DNA of 64,000 bases, taken from assembly GCA_035448545.1 (NCBI GenBank), contig DAOTJE010000017.1, positions 1 through 64,000 on the forward strand, written 5' to 3'. How positions within the stretch are numbered: position 1 is the first letter of the stretch; each line of letters starts with the position of its first letter. Of the stretch, positions 7,929 through 16,953 are shown piece after piece. This DNA comes from Anaerobaca sp035448545. Lineage in GTDB: Bacteria; Planctomycetota; Phycisphaerae; Sedimentisphaerales; Anaerobacaceae. The notes beneath the pieces were generated by a model. The model was not told the DNA's origin. It searched no databases and saw only the letters and a list, made by a program, of their open reading frames with translations. The position numbers were made by a program, and so were the translations under genes.

Positions 7929-9094
7929 GGGAGGACTCCGGATCGAGCTTCAAAGTGCTCCCGGCCGCGCCGGAGCACATGCCAGACTACAGGATGCCAA
8001 GCCAGCTCGCTCGTTATGAAGCAGCGGGCGGACTCGGCAATCGCTCTTCGTTCGGATTCATGGTTCAGGTAATAGAGAATGATGTCGATGAAGGCATCCG
8101 GGTCGGCCTGGACGAGGTGTTCGGCGCGAAAGGGATGCGGGTCGGACGTCCAATTGGAAACGACCATCGCGCCGCAGGCTGTACTGATGAGAAGTCGCAG
8201 GATGGGCATTTCCCAGGCATGCTGCACGATGTCGAGCGCGATCCGCGTCCGGCTGAGCAGCCGCGTGCGGTCGGGTCCGTGACAATCGCGTTCTATGAGC
8301 ACCAGCCGGATCCCCCGGTCCTGAAGTCGGCGGCCAAGCCGACGAAGAATCCGCCGGCGCGATGTTCTCTTCACGCGTCCGAGAAACAACACGTCGATAT
8401 CCCGTTCGACCCCGAGGTCTTCTCCCCAGGCCGGGTGATGTCCCAAGGGTGCATATTCACAGCAGATTCCCATTTGCCGGAGGAGATCGCATCGGGGCAT
8501 GGTGCCGGCTGCCACGAGATCGCACCAGTCGTGCGAGTGCCATTGTCTGAGCCACAGGTAGTGTTGCGCCGCGTGGTGCCACTGCCGAGGGTGGACGTCT
8601 GCATATGCCGGCTCCGCATCCCAGCCGGCCAGTCTCTTCAATCTGACACTGAGGGCGGACCGGGCCGCATCACGCAGGAGGTTGTGTGCCGGAACGTACC
8701 TCGCCATCGAGGCAAAGGGCGCGGGCAGGAGGTTCCAGTCGCATTGCGCCAGCCGTCGCGCTGTCATGACTGCCCGGTCCGGGAGGACCCCCGGCAGCAG
8801 CGGTTCGATATGCCAGAGGACGGTCACCGGTCGTCGGGCCGGATGGGCACCGAGCAGACGGGCTGATTGTGTGAAGGCGGAGCACTTGCCGAAAAGAATC
8901 AGGGCATCGCTGTCCAGAATCGCAGGGTCGCCGTCTCGGAGTACACGCGCCGGCCGGCCCGACTCCTGTACGATGCACGCCAGAATGGAGCCGGCCTCAT
9001 CGTAGTCGGTCCCCCGCTGGGGGAGAACGATGCAGACGGAGCCCGCAACGCCGTGGGATTTGAGCCACATGGAATCGGACATCTCCGCAGACAT
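7925..9094 (-). CDS. Glycosyltransferase-like protein (GT1/CgeB-like)
   Basis: About 389 residues with the two-domain look of GT-B enzymes. The C-terminal part reads ERDIDVLFLGRVKRTSRRRILRRLGRRL, then LLSRTRIALDIVQHAWEMPILRLLISTACGAMVVSNW, the pattern of CgeB/spore-maturation type glycosyltransferases where the donor site follows a conserved retrieval of lower-ranked strands. The N-terminal part is less conserved. Several in-frame starts are possible; ATG at 9094 is chosen because it falls just after the BKACE stop, while 9082 and 9070 are alternatives. No signal peptide. It probably transfers the amino-acyl sugar made by the two genes downstream in the operon. Confidence 0.7.
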   Translation of the reverse strand: MSAEMSDSMWLKSHGVAGSVCIVLPQRGTDYDEAGSILACIVQESGRPARVLRDGDPAILDSDALILFGKCSAFTQSARLLGAHPARRPVTVLWHIEPLLPGVLPDRAVMTARRLAQCDWNLLPAPFASMARYVPAHNLLRDAARSALSVRLKRLAGWDAEPAYADVHPRQWHHAAQHYLWLRQWHSHDWCDLVAAGTMPRCDLLRQMGICCEYAPLGHHPAWGEDLGVERDIDVLFLGRVKRTSRRRILRRLGRRLQDRGIRLVLIERDCHGPDRTRLLSRTRIALDIVQHAWEMPILRLLISTACGAMVVSNWTSDPHPFRAEHLVQADPDAFIDIILYYLNHESERRAIAESARCFITSELAWHPVVWHVLRRGREHFEARSGVLP

Positions 9095-9098
9095 GGAA

Positions 9099-10025
9099 CT
9101 ACTCACATCGGGTCCGTGTATTCGTCGCATAGGGAGTCCGCCAGTTCTCTACCAGAGGGGCTTCCGGACGACGGCGGCCGTACCGGCCGTTTCCCGGCTC
9201 GAGTTCCAGCAACTGTCGCAGCTTCGCGGAAGTCATGAGCGGCCGCTCGTTCGCTTCGGCAATCAGATGTATTCGTCGCAACAAGTCCGCGTTGCTGGCC
9301 AGCTTGCTGCGCCGCCGGTCGTAGTAGATGTTGTCTTCGAGTCCCACGCGCACGCCGCCGCCCACGGCGATCGCGACGGAATTCACCGGCAGTTGGTAGT
9401 CTCCGATCCCGGCCAGCGACCAGTACGAATCGGCGGGCAGGTCGCGGATCATGATTCCCGCGTGAAGCAAATCGGCTTGGGCGCACGCCACGTTGCCCAG
9501 CAGGAGGTTGAAGTAGAACGGCGGCGAGATGACCTGCTTCTTCTGGAGGTAGTGAGCGTAGTTGATCATCCCGGCGTCGAACGCCTCCAGTTCCGGGACA
9601 ATCCCGCGTTCCTTCATCCGGGTGGCCAACGCCAGGATTGTATCCGGGGCGTTGATGCTGGCCACCTTGTTGAAGTTCAGCGAACTGAGCGTCAGACTGC
9701 CCATGTCCGGTTTGACCTCACCGTCGAGGTCGAGGACTTCGCTGCGCTGCACCAGGTCCTTGAAGGTGCGTCCGCTGGTGGAGACGCCGATGATCAGGTC
9801 GCCCGCAAACGATCGGATGGAGGCGATGATCTTCTCATAGACATCCGCGCGGTAGGTCGGCTCGCCGGTGGCTTCGTCGCGTGCGTGCAGATGTACCATC
9901 GTGATGCCGATTTCTGCGGCGCGGTGGACATCCTCGACGATTTCCTGAACGCCGATCGGGACGTGAGGAGTCATCGCCTTGGTGGGGATCATGCCAGTCG
10001 GTGTGAAGTTGACGATCAGATCCAT
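9099..10025 (-). CDS. BKACE-family beta-keto acid cleavage enzyme (DUF849)
   Basis: A 308-residue TIM-barrel protein of the 3-keto-5-aminohexanoate cleavage enzyme family. MVHLHARDEATGEPTYRADVY carries the HxH zinc ligands. SGRTFKDLVQRSEVL and PELEAFDAGMINYAHYLQKK carry further family signatures, and VGGGVRVGLEDNIYY matches the conserved C-terminal block. These enzymes condense a beta-keto acid with acetyl-CoA and split it into acetoacetate plus a CoA ester. ATG at 10025 follows AAGGAT with 7 bases spacing; the frame from 10061 adds 12 doubtful residues. It leads the sugar-modification operon, which is an odd partner. Either it supplies an acyl-CoA donor for the acyltransferase, or the linkage is only positional. 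Confidence 0.88.
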   Translation of the reverse strand: MDLIVNFTPTGMIPTKAMTPHVPIGVQEIVEDVHRAAEIGITMVHLHARDEATGEPTYRADVYEKIIASIRSFAGDLIIGVSTSGRTFKDLVQRSEVLDLDGEVKPDMGSLTLSSLNFNKVASINAPDTILALATRMKERGIVPELEAFDAGMINYAHYLQKKQVISPPFYFNLLLGNVACAQADLLHAGIMIRDLPADSYWSLAGIGDYQLPVNSVAIAVGGGVRVGLEDNIYYDRRRSKLASNADLLRRIHLIAEANERPLMTSAKLRQLLELEPGNGRYGRRRPEAPLVENWRTPYATNTRTRCE

Positions 10026-10280
10026 AGGTTTATCCTTCTGAACGGGTACACCGGCAACCACAGGCGTCGACCGTCATCCATGTTCTTGATCTGCGATCGC
10101 GGGCCTCTGGCAGCGTGCCCCAGCCCTGCGAGGCCATGATCATACTCGATTTACGACGAGGTGTGTATCACCTGAATCGACGGGACGGCAGATTGGCGGA
10201 CGGTGTAGCCGAGCGGCGATCGAAGTCATAGGGGATCTCTGTGCGGAGAGACGGGTTTCGCGTAAGCCCATCGCCGCAGG

Positions 10281-12392
10281 TTATGGGCCGGAGATTGTCC
10301 CAGACGTCTGGCCGGAGAGGGCGTACTCCTGGTCGTTCTTGCCGACGGCGTCAACGACGAAGGTCGCTTCTCCTCGCGCCCTCAGCCACGGGGTTCGGAA
10401 CACGGCGGTCCCGTCTGCTCGGGTGGCCCCGCCAACGTCGCCCGTGGTGACGCCTTCCCAATGCCCCCGGATATCGGCCTCGGCGATGGGGCTGTCACCG
10501 TCATGGAGCGTAACCACCGCCGTAGCACGCCAGAGCATCCACCATCGCTGCAGGCTCAACTCAATGGTTACGTGCGCGGTCACCGGTGTGGTAGAGGACT
10601 GCGTCACGGTCACGTCATGACGGACGAAGCCGCGATCACCCTGGTCGTCTGTTACGGTCAGTGTGACCGTATAGGTTCCGGCCGCGGCGTATTCGTGGTC
10701 GGGGTCTTGGGCGTCTGACAGGGTTCCGTCGCCGAACTCCCACGACCAGGCTTGGATTGTGCCATCGTCGAAGCTCGCGTCGGTGAATTGGACGGTCGGA
10801 CCGTCGACCAGATAGAAGAACTCTGCCGTCGGGCTCGGGTTCCCGGAGACGGCGACTTCCTTGGAGGTTGTGTCCGTGCTCCCCTGGTGGTCTGTTACGG
10901 TCAGTGTCACGGTGTATGTCCCATCGCCTGCATAGGTGTGGCCGGGGTTCTGTTCTGTCGAAGCGGTCCCGTCACCGAAGCTCCAGTCCCAACCGGCAAT
11001 GTCGCCATCGGGATCGGTGCTGTGGTCGCTGAAACTCACGGCCAAGTACCTGGCTTGGTAAGTGAAATCGGCGTTTGGCCGGTTGTTGGCCGATCGCCCA
11101 GCAGAACCGGCCCAGCCGAGGTTCTCGGGGTAGCGGTCGGGTTCGGTTTCGGGTCGATGAAGGCGGTTGCCGCTGTTCTGGTCGGCGCCGGCATCGATCA
11201 GGGCTTGGCGAATGGCATAGACGTCGGCGGCATTGGCGGCTCGACCGTGGGCGGCGATGTAGAGTGCTGCCAACCCGGCGGCGTGGGGTGCGGCCATGCT
11301 CGTACCGCTGGCGGTGGCGTATCGCGCACCCGCCCAACACGACCGGATCGACACAGCGGGCATCATCAGGTCAATGGCGGCTCCGCTCAACGCGACGGGA
11401 TTGCCCGATACAACGCCTCGGCTGATGTTGCTGAAGCCGGCGAAGGTGTCGTCGTCTCCTTCCGTATCAGCCGGACCGATACCTCCCGGCCGGCCGTCGG
11501 TGTCCACCATCGCCGAGATTGTCGCGACCTCCGGATACGCGGCGGGAATGATGTCGTCGCTGGTATCGAATACACCATCGGCACCGTACACGTCCAGTCC
11601 GTCGTTACCGGCTGCTGCCACGTACACCACGCCGGCCGCAACGCTGTTCTGAATCGCCTCGCGCAGAATGTCGCTCTTGCCCGTCGCGGTCAGGCTCAGG
11701 TTCGCCACTTCGATCGTGTCGGCGTGATCCGTGACCCAGTCGATCCCGGCGATTACATCAGACAGGTATCCCTCGCCATTGGCGTCGAGCACCCGGACCG
11801 CCCACAGGCGGGCTCCCGGTGCAACACCAACAACGCCGAGGTCATTGTCGATGGCTGCGGCAATGCCGGCGCAGTGCGTACCGTGCCCGTTCCCGTCGTC
11901 GTAACGGTTGTCTTCGATCGACCACCAGCGGCGTGTGTAGAATCGTCGCCCGCCTGCGACGCGCAGATCAGGGTGGTCGATGTCGATCCCCGTATCGATG
12001 ATCGCGATGTCGACGTCCACCGCATCATCGATGCCGTCGACTTTGTCAACGCGGATACGGTTGATCCCGGTGGGAGTGGTTTGGGTCGCGGCGTAGACCC
12101 GGAGGTCGCGCTCGACGCGGACTACGCCCGGCTGCTTGAGGATGTCGTCTCGTGTCTGCCCGGGTGGCAACTGGATCGAGAATCCTCGCATCGACCGGCG
12201 GTATACATGCCCGAGCCGGCCCCGGGTACGCAGGGCCGCCCCGCGCCCGGTCTGCAACGCGTCGCTCGATCGGCTCACCTGCACGATGTACGCGTCGCGG
12301 GAATCTTCCGAACGCGCGGGCTGCCCGGTGGTGGTGGCCGAACTTAGAACGGCGAGCCAAAGCAGGACGGTGTACAAACGTCTATGGCCCAT
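10281..12392 (-). CDS. Secreted subtilisin-like serine protease with two PKD domains
   Basis: A signal peptide (about 1-23) is followed by a propeptide-like segment (30-100) and a peptidase S8 domain (about 105-400). The catalytic triad is D133 (IAIIDTGID), H170 (NGHGTHCAG) and S365 (ASGTSMAAP), with oxyanion N263 in AAAGNDG, so it should be active. Two PKD domains follow, each with a WxFGDG motif: near 470-475 (WDWSFGDG) and 550-555 (WSWEFGDG). A final beta-rich domain ends at 703. AAGGGGG lies 5 bases before the ATG. No sorting signal is obvious. It probably degrades extracellular proteins, with PKD repeats giving reach or substrate contact. It is a separate unit from the LamG gene upstream on the same strand. 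Confidence 0.93.
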   Translation of the reverse strand: MGHRRLYTVLLWLAVLSSATTTGQPARSEDSRDAYIVQVSRSSDALQTGRGAALRTRGRLGHVYRRSMRGFSIQLPPGQTRDDILKQPGVVRVERDLRVYAATQTTPTGINRIRVDKVDGIDDAVDVDIAIIDTGIDIDHPDLRVAGGRRFYTRRWWSIEDNRYDDGNGHGTHCAGIAAAIDNDLGVVGVAPGARLWAVRVLDANGEGYLSDVIAGIDWVTDHADTIEVANLSLTATGKSDILREAIQNSVAAGVVYVAAAGNDGLDVYGADGVFDTSDDIIPAAYPEVATISAMVDTDGRPGGIGPADTEGDDDTFAGFSNISRGVVSGNPVALSGAAIDLMMPAVSIRSCWAGARYATASGTSMAAPHAAGLAALYIAAHGRAANAADVYAIRQALIDAGADQNSGNRLHRPETEPDRYPENLGWAGSAGRSANNRPNADFTYQARYLAVSFSDHSTDPDGDIAGWDWSFGDGTASTEQNPGHTYAGDGTYTVTLTVTDHQGSTDTTSKEVAVSGNPSPTAEFFYLVDGPTVQFTDASFDDGTIQAWSWEFGDGTLSDAQDPDHEYAAAGTYTVTLTVTDDQGDRGFVRHDVTVTQSSTTPVTAHVTIELSLQRWWMLWRATAVVTLHDGDSPIAEADIRGHWEGVTTGDVGGATRADGTAVFRTPWLRARGEATFVVDAVGKNDQEYALSGQTSGTISGP

Positions 12393-12708
12393 AAGAACCC
12401 CCTTGGCACGGTTGGCGGACGCATTTTGCTGCAGACCGCGTCAGTGAGACTCGCGTAGCATCGGCGGCGACGGATATATGACATTCGTTTCTATTCCTTA
12501 TCGGATGAGCCGATGTAAAAAGTTCGCGAAAAATGCCGATTCTTCATGGGATTCTACCGGTTCCCGGGTGTGATGAATTCGCAGGCCCCAGGTGCGGTGA
12601 CGAGGGACGAATGAAAAGGGCAGGGCCCTTGCGGATACCCTGCCCTCGATGTGGGACTGTGTTCCGTTGCGTTACGGGATCCGGCGATGGCCTGCACCCC
12701 GTCCGGCT
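12393..12708. other. Intergenic region between LamG and subtilase genes
   Basis: It contains the terminator of the LamG gene (12614-12645) and about 220 bases upstream of the protease start that should hold its promoter. I could not identify a convincing -35/-10 pair, and there is no open frame worth calling. Confidence 0.5.
12614..12645 (-). terminator. Rho-independent terminator after the LamG gene
   Basis: On the minus strand GGGCAGGG (12645-12638) pairs with CCCTGCCC (12625-12618) around a 12-base loop, and TTTT follows at 12617-12614. It lies 65 bases after the stop at 12709. Confidence 0.75.
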
Positions 12709-15660
12709 TCAGAACCCTTTGTAGATCGGTCCGGGACGACCGACGAGGCCCGCAACCTCCGCCATGCCCAAGGCGCGGTTGTAGATACGGACCTCGTCGA
12801 TCCTGCCGTTCATGTACTCGGTCCCCGAGCAATTGCCGATCCGAAGCTCCTGGTCGGGCTTCATAAAGAGCGGCGTGCCGCTGAAGGTCGCGATCGCCGA
12901 GAGCACGCCGTCCAGATAGAGCCCGGCGGTGTCGGTCGCATCATTCACCGAATAGGCGATATGATGCCACTCGTTGAGACCGACCACGCCGCCATGCGCT
13001 GCGTCAATATCGACGCTCGTATTGAGCCAGACGCTCCCATCACCAATGTCGCCGTGGACGCGCGTTGCCTCGACCTTCACGTCGAAGGTGTTGTCGCTGT
13101 TGAAGCGCGTCCCAAGGATCGCCCGCAACGCATCGAGATCGTTGACATTGATCCAGGCGGCGACGGTGAACGAGTGCATGGCGAAGTCCGGCGAGTAGGA
13201 CACGGAGACGTACTGCGGCACAGTGGCGTTGCTCGCGAGGTCGAGGGCCTGGCCCTGGAAGCCCGGCACGAAGTCGGGCGTACCGGAAATGGTCCCATGG
13301 TGATTGCCTGCGGCATCGCGTCCATCCCCGTCGAGAGGATAGTACGCCACCAGACTCGCGTCATCCGGCGAAACCGGCGCCATCTGCTCGCTGGCGTACG
13401 GATAGACGCGGATATTGTCGATGAGCAGTATCCCCGATGCACCGGCGCCCTCGATGCCGATCGTCAGCGTGGTCACATTCCGCACGTTCAGCGCAGTTAG
13501 ATCAATCGTCCAGGGAATCCAGGCGGCGATCTTCAGGTCCTCGGCCGAGCCGCCGTAGGGGACCTTCGTCCCATTGATTCTGGCGTAGAGCTGTCCGCCG
13601 CGGTTGGCAGGGTCACCGAAGAAGACCAGCGACAAGCTCTGGATCCCGTATCGCGACCAGTCCTGCGGTTCGTCGAACGAACGCTCCGCCTCGGAGGTCG
13701 TGGCGCCGTTGGTGTTTTCATAGGCCAGCGGCATGGACTGCTTGCCGCTGTGGGCCAGCGTCATCTCGGCGAACGGTGCATTGAGATAGCCGACGGTCGA
13801 GCCGGTGTCATTGACCCACCCGTCGAGCCAGGTGTCGTAGATGCGATTGTTGGTGTCGTTGTAGGTTTCGAAATCATCGATCACGATGGAGTCGGCGACA
13901 GAGAACGTCCAGACCTCGCTGCTCCAGATGGCGGGCTCCTCAACGTCGTTGATTTCGTCCACCTTCCAGTAGTAGGCCTGGCCCAGTTCGAGCGCGGTGC
14001 TGTAGCTGGGCTCGGAGACGGTTGCCGGGGAAGCGGTGCCGTCGATCACGGTCTGCTCGTCGGTGCTCACATATACATGGTGCTGTCCGGCCTCGCGTCC
14101 CGGCCGCCAGCTCAGGGTGACGTCGGGATGGAGGTCCGCCGTGCCGGAGGCCGGCTGCGGCTGGCGGGCGAACGCGGGCACGTGCAGGAAGCGAACCTCG
14201 CTGAGACCGTACTGGCCCATCGTGCCCCAGCCGCTGCGGACGGTCAGACGCACGTATTTGGCTGCCACGCCTGCCAGGTCCACTGTGGTATTGGCAGGAT
14301 AGGCGGCGCTGGCCGCCGCCTGAGCCAGCGTCACGTCACCCAGCGCCGTCCAAGCGGTGCCATCGGTCGAGTACTCGACCGTGACATCTTTGACTCCGAA
14401 GCCGAGAATCTTCTCGAACTGCACGTTGTAGTTCCAGACCAGCATCTGATGGAGCCGCAGAACACGCTCGAATTCGTACTGGATGTACAGGGCGTCGTCC
14501 GCGGGGGCCTTGGCCAGCCACATGTCGGTGCTCTCGGTGCTGTGTTGGTCGCTTGCGTTGAGCCCCGAACCGTTGACCGTGTTCTGCGGGCCGGCGCCAG
14601 CCTCAGACAGGCCGTTGCTCGTGGCGATGACGTTCTGGACGGCATAGGCGTATGGCTCGACCGTGAAGCTCCAGACGTTGCCGGGGAAGACCGCATAATC
14701 GGGCGCTCCATTGACCTCGTCGACGCGCCAGTAGTAGGTCCGACCCAGTTCCAGCCGGCCCGGATCGGAGCGGTCGGCGGTCTGGCCCTGACTGACGAGC
14801 ACGCCCAGTGGATCGGCGACCGTCGCAGCGCTGACATCGTCCCGAGAAGTGCCGAGGTAGATATTGTGAGTAGCCGCGGATATACCGGGTGTCCAACTCA
14901 GCACGGTGTCACGTGACACATCGGTTGCCCCATCGGCCGGGTTGGGAGAAGAGGCCACGTGCGTGGCGACCTCCTGGTTCGTCAGGCCATAGAGATGCCA
15001 AGAATAGTTGTACAGGTCCTGCGTCAAGGTGATTACCAGGTTTTCGCCTGCGACCGCGGTGAACTCGTAGTTGATGTAATAGGCGTCGTTGGCGTTGGGC
15101 ATCCCGACGGTCGTCGCATCGTCCTGGTTGATCTTTATCGTGGAATCGGCGATAGGACCAGCGCCATCCGGATCGAACACGAAGGTCACGAAGCGCGTGC
15201 CGCCTGCTCCCCACCGGCGGCTGTAGATCCGCGTATGGTATGTGTATCCCGCGGTGAGCCCGCTGAGTGTCCACGTCGTCGTCCCGCCGATGGCGTTATC
15301 GCCGTTGTAGTACATGTCCGTCAGCAAGTCCGCCAGACCGCCCGAGACATTGTGACCGGCGTTGCCGGCGTGGTCGCTGAGAAGGCCTGTGGCAACCTCA
15401 CGGTGGAAGTTCAACGTGCCGTTGGCCGCCGCATTGTAAGCGTCGAACTGGACTCCATTAATCAAAGCGCCCGGCGTACCGGTTCCGAAATCCAGTTTGT
15501 GGGTGTAGACGTTGTCGGCACTTATGCCGCAATCCGCATCACCGGTGATCTTGACATAGCTGATTTTCCCGGCATTGGCGCGGGTGGTCGTAAGACTGAG
15601 AATGGCCATTGCCACAGCGGCAAGGGCCAATCCCCTTGGGGGGCGATGGTTTGTAGACAT
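12709..15660 (-). CDS. Large secreted LamG/discoidin-like surface protein
   Basis: A 983-residue secreted protein. The signal peptide ends near ANAG (about 30). Then come a planctomycete-type jelly-roll segment (30-225), a fibronectin-like block with HNIYLGTSRDD and YYWRVDEVNG, a discoidin (F5/8 type C)-like segment near KYVRLTVRSGWGTMGQYGLSEVRFL, a second fibronectin-like block (HHVYVSTDEQ, YYWKVDEIND), a carbohydrate-binding-like region, and a LamG/concanavalin-like domain (about 770-960) beginning DDASLVAYYPLDGDGRDAAGNHHG. No catalytic domain is visible, so it is probably a glycan-binding or adhesive surface protein. GGAGGAATTGCA before the ATG is an excellent ribosome site. Such architectures are common and highly duplicated in Sedimentisphaerales-type genomes. 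Confidence 0.9.
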   Translation of the reverse strand: MSTNHRPPRGLALAAVAMAILSLTTTRANAGKISYVKITGDADCGISADNVYTHKLDFGTGTPGALINGVQFDAYNAAANGTLNFHREVATGLLSDHAGNAGHNVSGGLADLLTDMYYNGDNAIGGTTTWTLSGLTAGYTYHTRIYSRRWGAGGTRFVTFVFDPDGAGPIADSTIKINQDDATTVGMPNANDAYYINYEFTAVAGENLVITLTQDLYNYSWHLYGLTNQEVATHVASSPNPADGATDVSRDTVLSWTPGISAATHNIYLGTSRDDVSAATVADPLGVLVSQGQTADRSDPGRLELGRTYYWRVDEVNGAPDYAVFPGNVWSFTVEPYAYAVQNVIATSNGLSEAGAGPQNTVNGSGLNASDQHSTESTDMWLAKAPADDALYIQYEFERVLRLHQMLVWNYNVQFEKILGFGVKDVTVEYSTDGTAWTALGDVTLAQAAASAAYPANTTVDLAGVAAKYVRLTVRSGWGTMGQYGLSEVRFLHVPAFARQPQPASGTADLHPDVTLSWRPGREAGQHHVYVSTDEQTVIDGTASPATVSEPSYSTALELGQAYYWKVDEINDVEEPAIWSSEVWTFSVADSIVIDDFETYNDTNNRIYDTWLDGWVNDTGSTVGYLNAPFAEMTLAHSGKQSMPLAYENTNGATTSEAERSFDEPQDWSRYGIQSLSLVFFGDPANRGGQLYARINGTKVPYGGSAEDLKIAAWIPWTIDLTALNVRNVTTLTIGIEGAGASGILLIDNIRVYPYASEQMAPVSPDDASLVAYYPLDGDGRDAAGNHHGTISGTPDFVPGFQGQALDLASNATVPQYVSVSYSPDFAMHSFTVAAWINVNDLDALRAILGTRFNSDNTFDVKVEATRVHGDIGDGSVWLNTSVDIDAAHGGVVGLNEWHHIAYSVNDATDTAGLYLDGVLSAIATFSGTPLFMKPDQELRIGNCSGTEYMNGRIDEVRIYNRALGMAEVAGLVGRPGPIYKGF

Positions 15661-15914
15661 TGCAATTCCTCCAGATCACATCCAAGTCAACGTTCGGTAC
15701 AATACATGATCTCGGCGCGTTACGCCGACCGACCACCTCCTTTCCGGATGAAACGTCCTCCGTTTGCCCTGCCGCCGTCTGTGACGTTGTCGATCCTACA
15801 TCGTTTGTGCTCTGACTGCCATAGTATCGTCCGATCGGGGCACGGACAATAGGACGACCTTGCGATCCGGCGTCATTCTGCCTTGTGGAGGCAGGGCAAA
15901 CGGGCCCGGCCGGT

Positions 15915-15958
15915 TTACAAAAATGTAGACAGGTCTGGATTGGTCTACGTTTCTGTCT
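15915..15958 (+). promoter_or_regulatory. Paired CTACA-N4-TGTAG elements, porin-amt-glnK locus
   Basis: Copy 1 is TTACA-AAAA-TGTAG (15915-15928); copy 2 is CTACG-TTTC-TGTCT (15945-15958), the weaker one. Centres are 30 bp apart and lie 127.5 and 97.5 bp before the first base of the -24 element at 16049. This distance is typical of an upstream activator site for sigma-54 promoters. Confidence 0.7.
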
Positions 15959-16048
15959 ACACACAAGAACCCACTTGTCGGGTGGACTGCACGTGTATCA
16001 TGTTGCGATTACAGACGTTACATTCATTCGTGTCACTGGGTGGACGGC

Positions 16049-16063
16049 TGGCACGGTGCTTGC
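16049..16063 (+). promoter_or_regulatory. Sigma-54 (-24/-12) promoter of porin-amt-glnK
   Basis: TGGCAC-GGTGC-TTGC matches the sigma-54 consensus exactly, with GG and GC 10 bases apart. Transcription should begin near 16075, about 90 bases before the porin ATG. Confidence 0.88.
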
Positions 16064-16165
16064 ATTCGATAGAGAGATCATCATCGATAGTCCATGGATC
16101 GAACGTGATGGCGCAAGTGACATTCAGTGATGGCAACGGCAACCGGAAGTAGGAGAGAAGAAGAA

Positions 16166-16918
16166 ATGAGCAAGTCCAAAGCAGCGTGGTATGTGGCAAC
16201 GGTGATACTGGGCCTTCCTGCGGCGATTCTTGCCGAAGGCGATGTAAACGTCGGCGTCGGCGTCGACTTTATGAGCAAATACGTCTGGCGCGGCCAGAAC
16301 CTTGTGGACGACTGGGTGTTCCAGCCCAGCGTCAGTGCCGGTTACAAGGGCCTGACCGGTTCGATCTGGGGCAATCTCGATCTGACGGATGAGAACGACA
16401 GTGCGGGTGAATTCACCGAGGTCGATTACTCGCTCGACTACTCCGGCAGCGTCCCGGGAGTGGATGTCCTGGGCTATTCGATCGGTGCGATCTACTACGA
16501 TTTCCCGGGCACCGATCTGTCCGGCACGACGGAGTTGTACTGGGGGTTCAGCCTGGACGTTCCGGCCAGTCCGTCGATCACCGTCTATCACGATGTGGAC
16601 GAGGCCGACGGCATCTACGCCTCGCTGGGCGTCGGTCACAGCATCGAGGCGACCGAGAAGATCCCGGTGGGGATCGACTTACGCGCGTCGGTGGGCTGGG
16701 GCAACGCGAAGTACAACGAGTTCTACTGGGGCACGGACGGATCGGAGCTGAACGACCTGGTGCTTTCGGTCGGCTTCCCGTTCGAGGTGGCCGGCGTGAG
16801 CGTAACGCCGAGCGTCAGCTACATCACGCTGCTCGGCAGCGACGTCAAGGACTCCGATGCCTACGACACGGACCACAGCATCGTCGTGGTCGGCGTGGGC
16901 CTTTCGAAAGAGTTTTAG
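16166..16918 (+). CDS. TorF-family putative outer-membrane porin
   Basis: The 250-residue protein has a signal peptide (about 1-22, ending ILAEG) and a predicted beta-barrel of the Gcw_chp/TorF family. Evidence is the start VNVGVGVDFMSKYVWRGQNL (the family's SxYxWRG motif), alternating aromatic strands, and a terminal aromatic F in GVGLSKEF, as required by outer-membrane assembly. AGGAGAG lies 9 bases before the ATG at 16166. It is first in an operon with amt and glnK behind a sigma-54 promoter. TorF porins are often found next to ammonium transporters, so it probably lets ammonium or another small nitrogen source cross the outer membrane under nitrogen limitation. The substrate is inferred only from context. 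Confidence 0.88.
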   Translation: MSKSKAAWYVATVILGLPAAILAEGDVNVGVGVDFMSKYVWRGQNLVDDWVFQPSVSAGYKGLTGSIWGNLDLTDENDSAGEFTEVDYSLDYSGSVPGVDVLGYSIGAIYYDFPGTDLSGTTELYWGFSLDVPASPSITVYHDVDEADGIYASLGVGHSIEATEKIPVGIDLRASVGWGNAKYNEFYWGTDGSELNDLVLSVGFPFEVAGVSVTPSVSYITLLGSDVKDSDAYDTDHSIVVVGVGLSKEF

Positions 16919-16953
16919 ACCCTCTGTTGTGGAAAGGATATGAGGTGAGCATC

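Noticed and set aside
10752..12347. A 531-residue plus-strand frame
   Set aside because: It is antisense to the subtilase with its full catalytic triad.
15915..15970. Classical NifA site TGT-N10-ACA
   Set aside because: The spacing does not fit at any of the four loci. The shared word is CTACA-N4-TGTAG.
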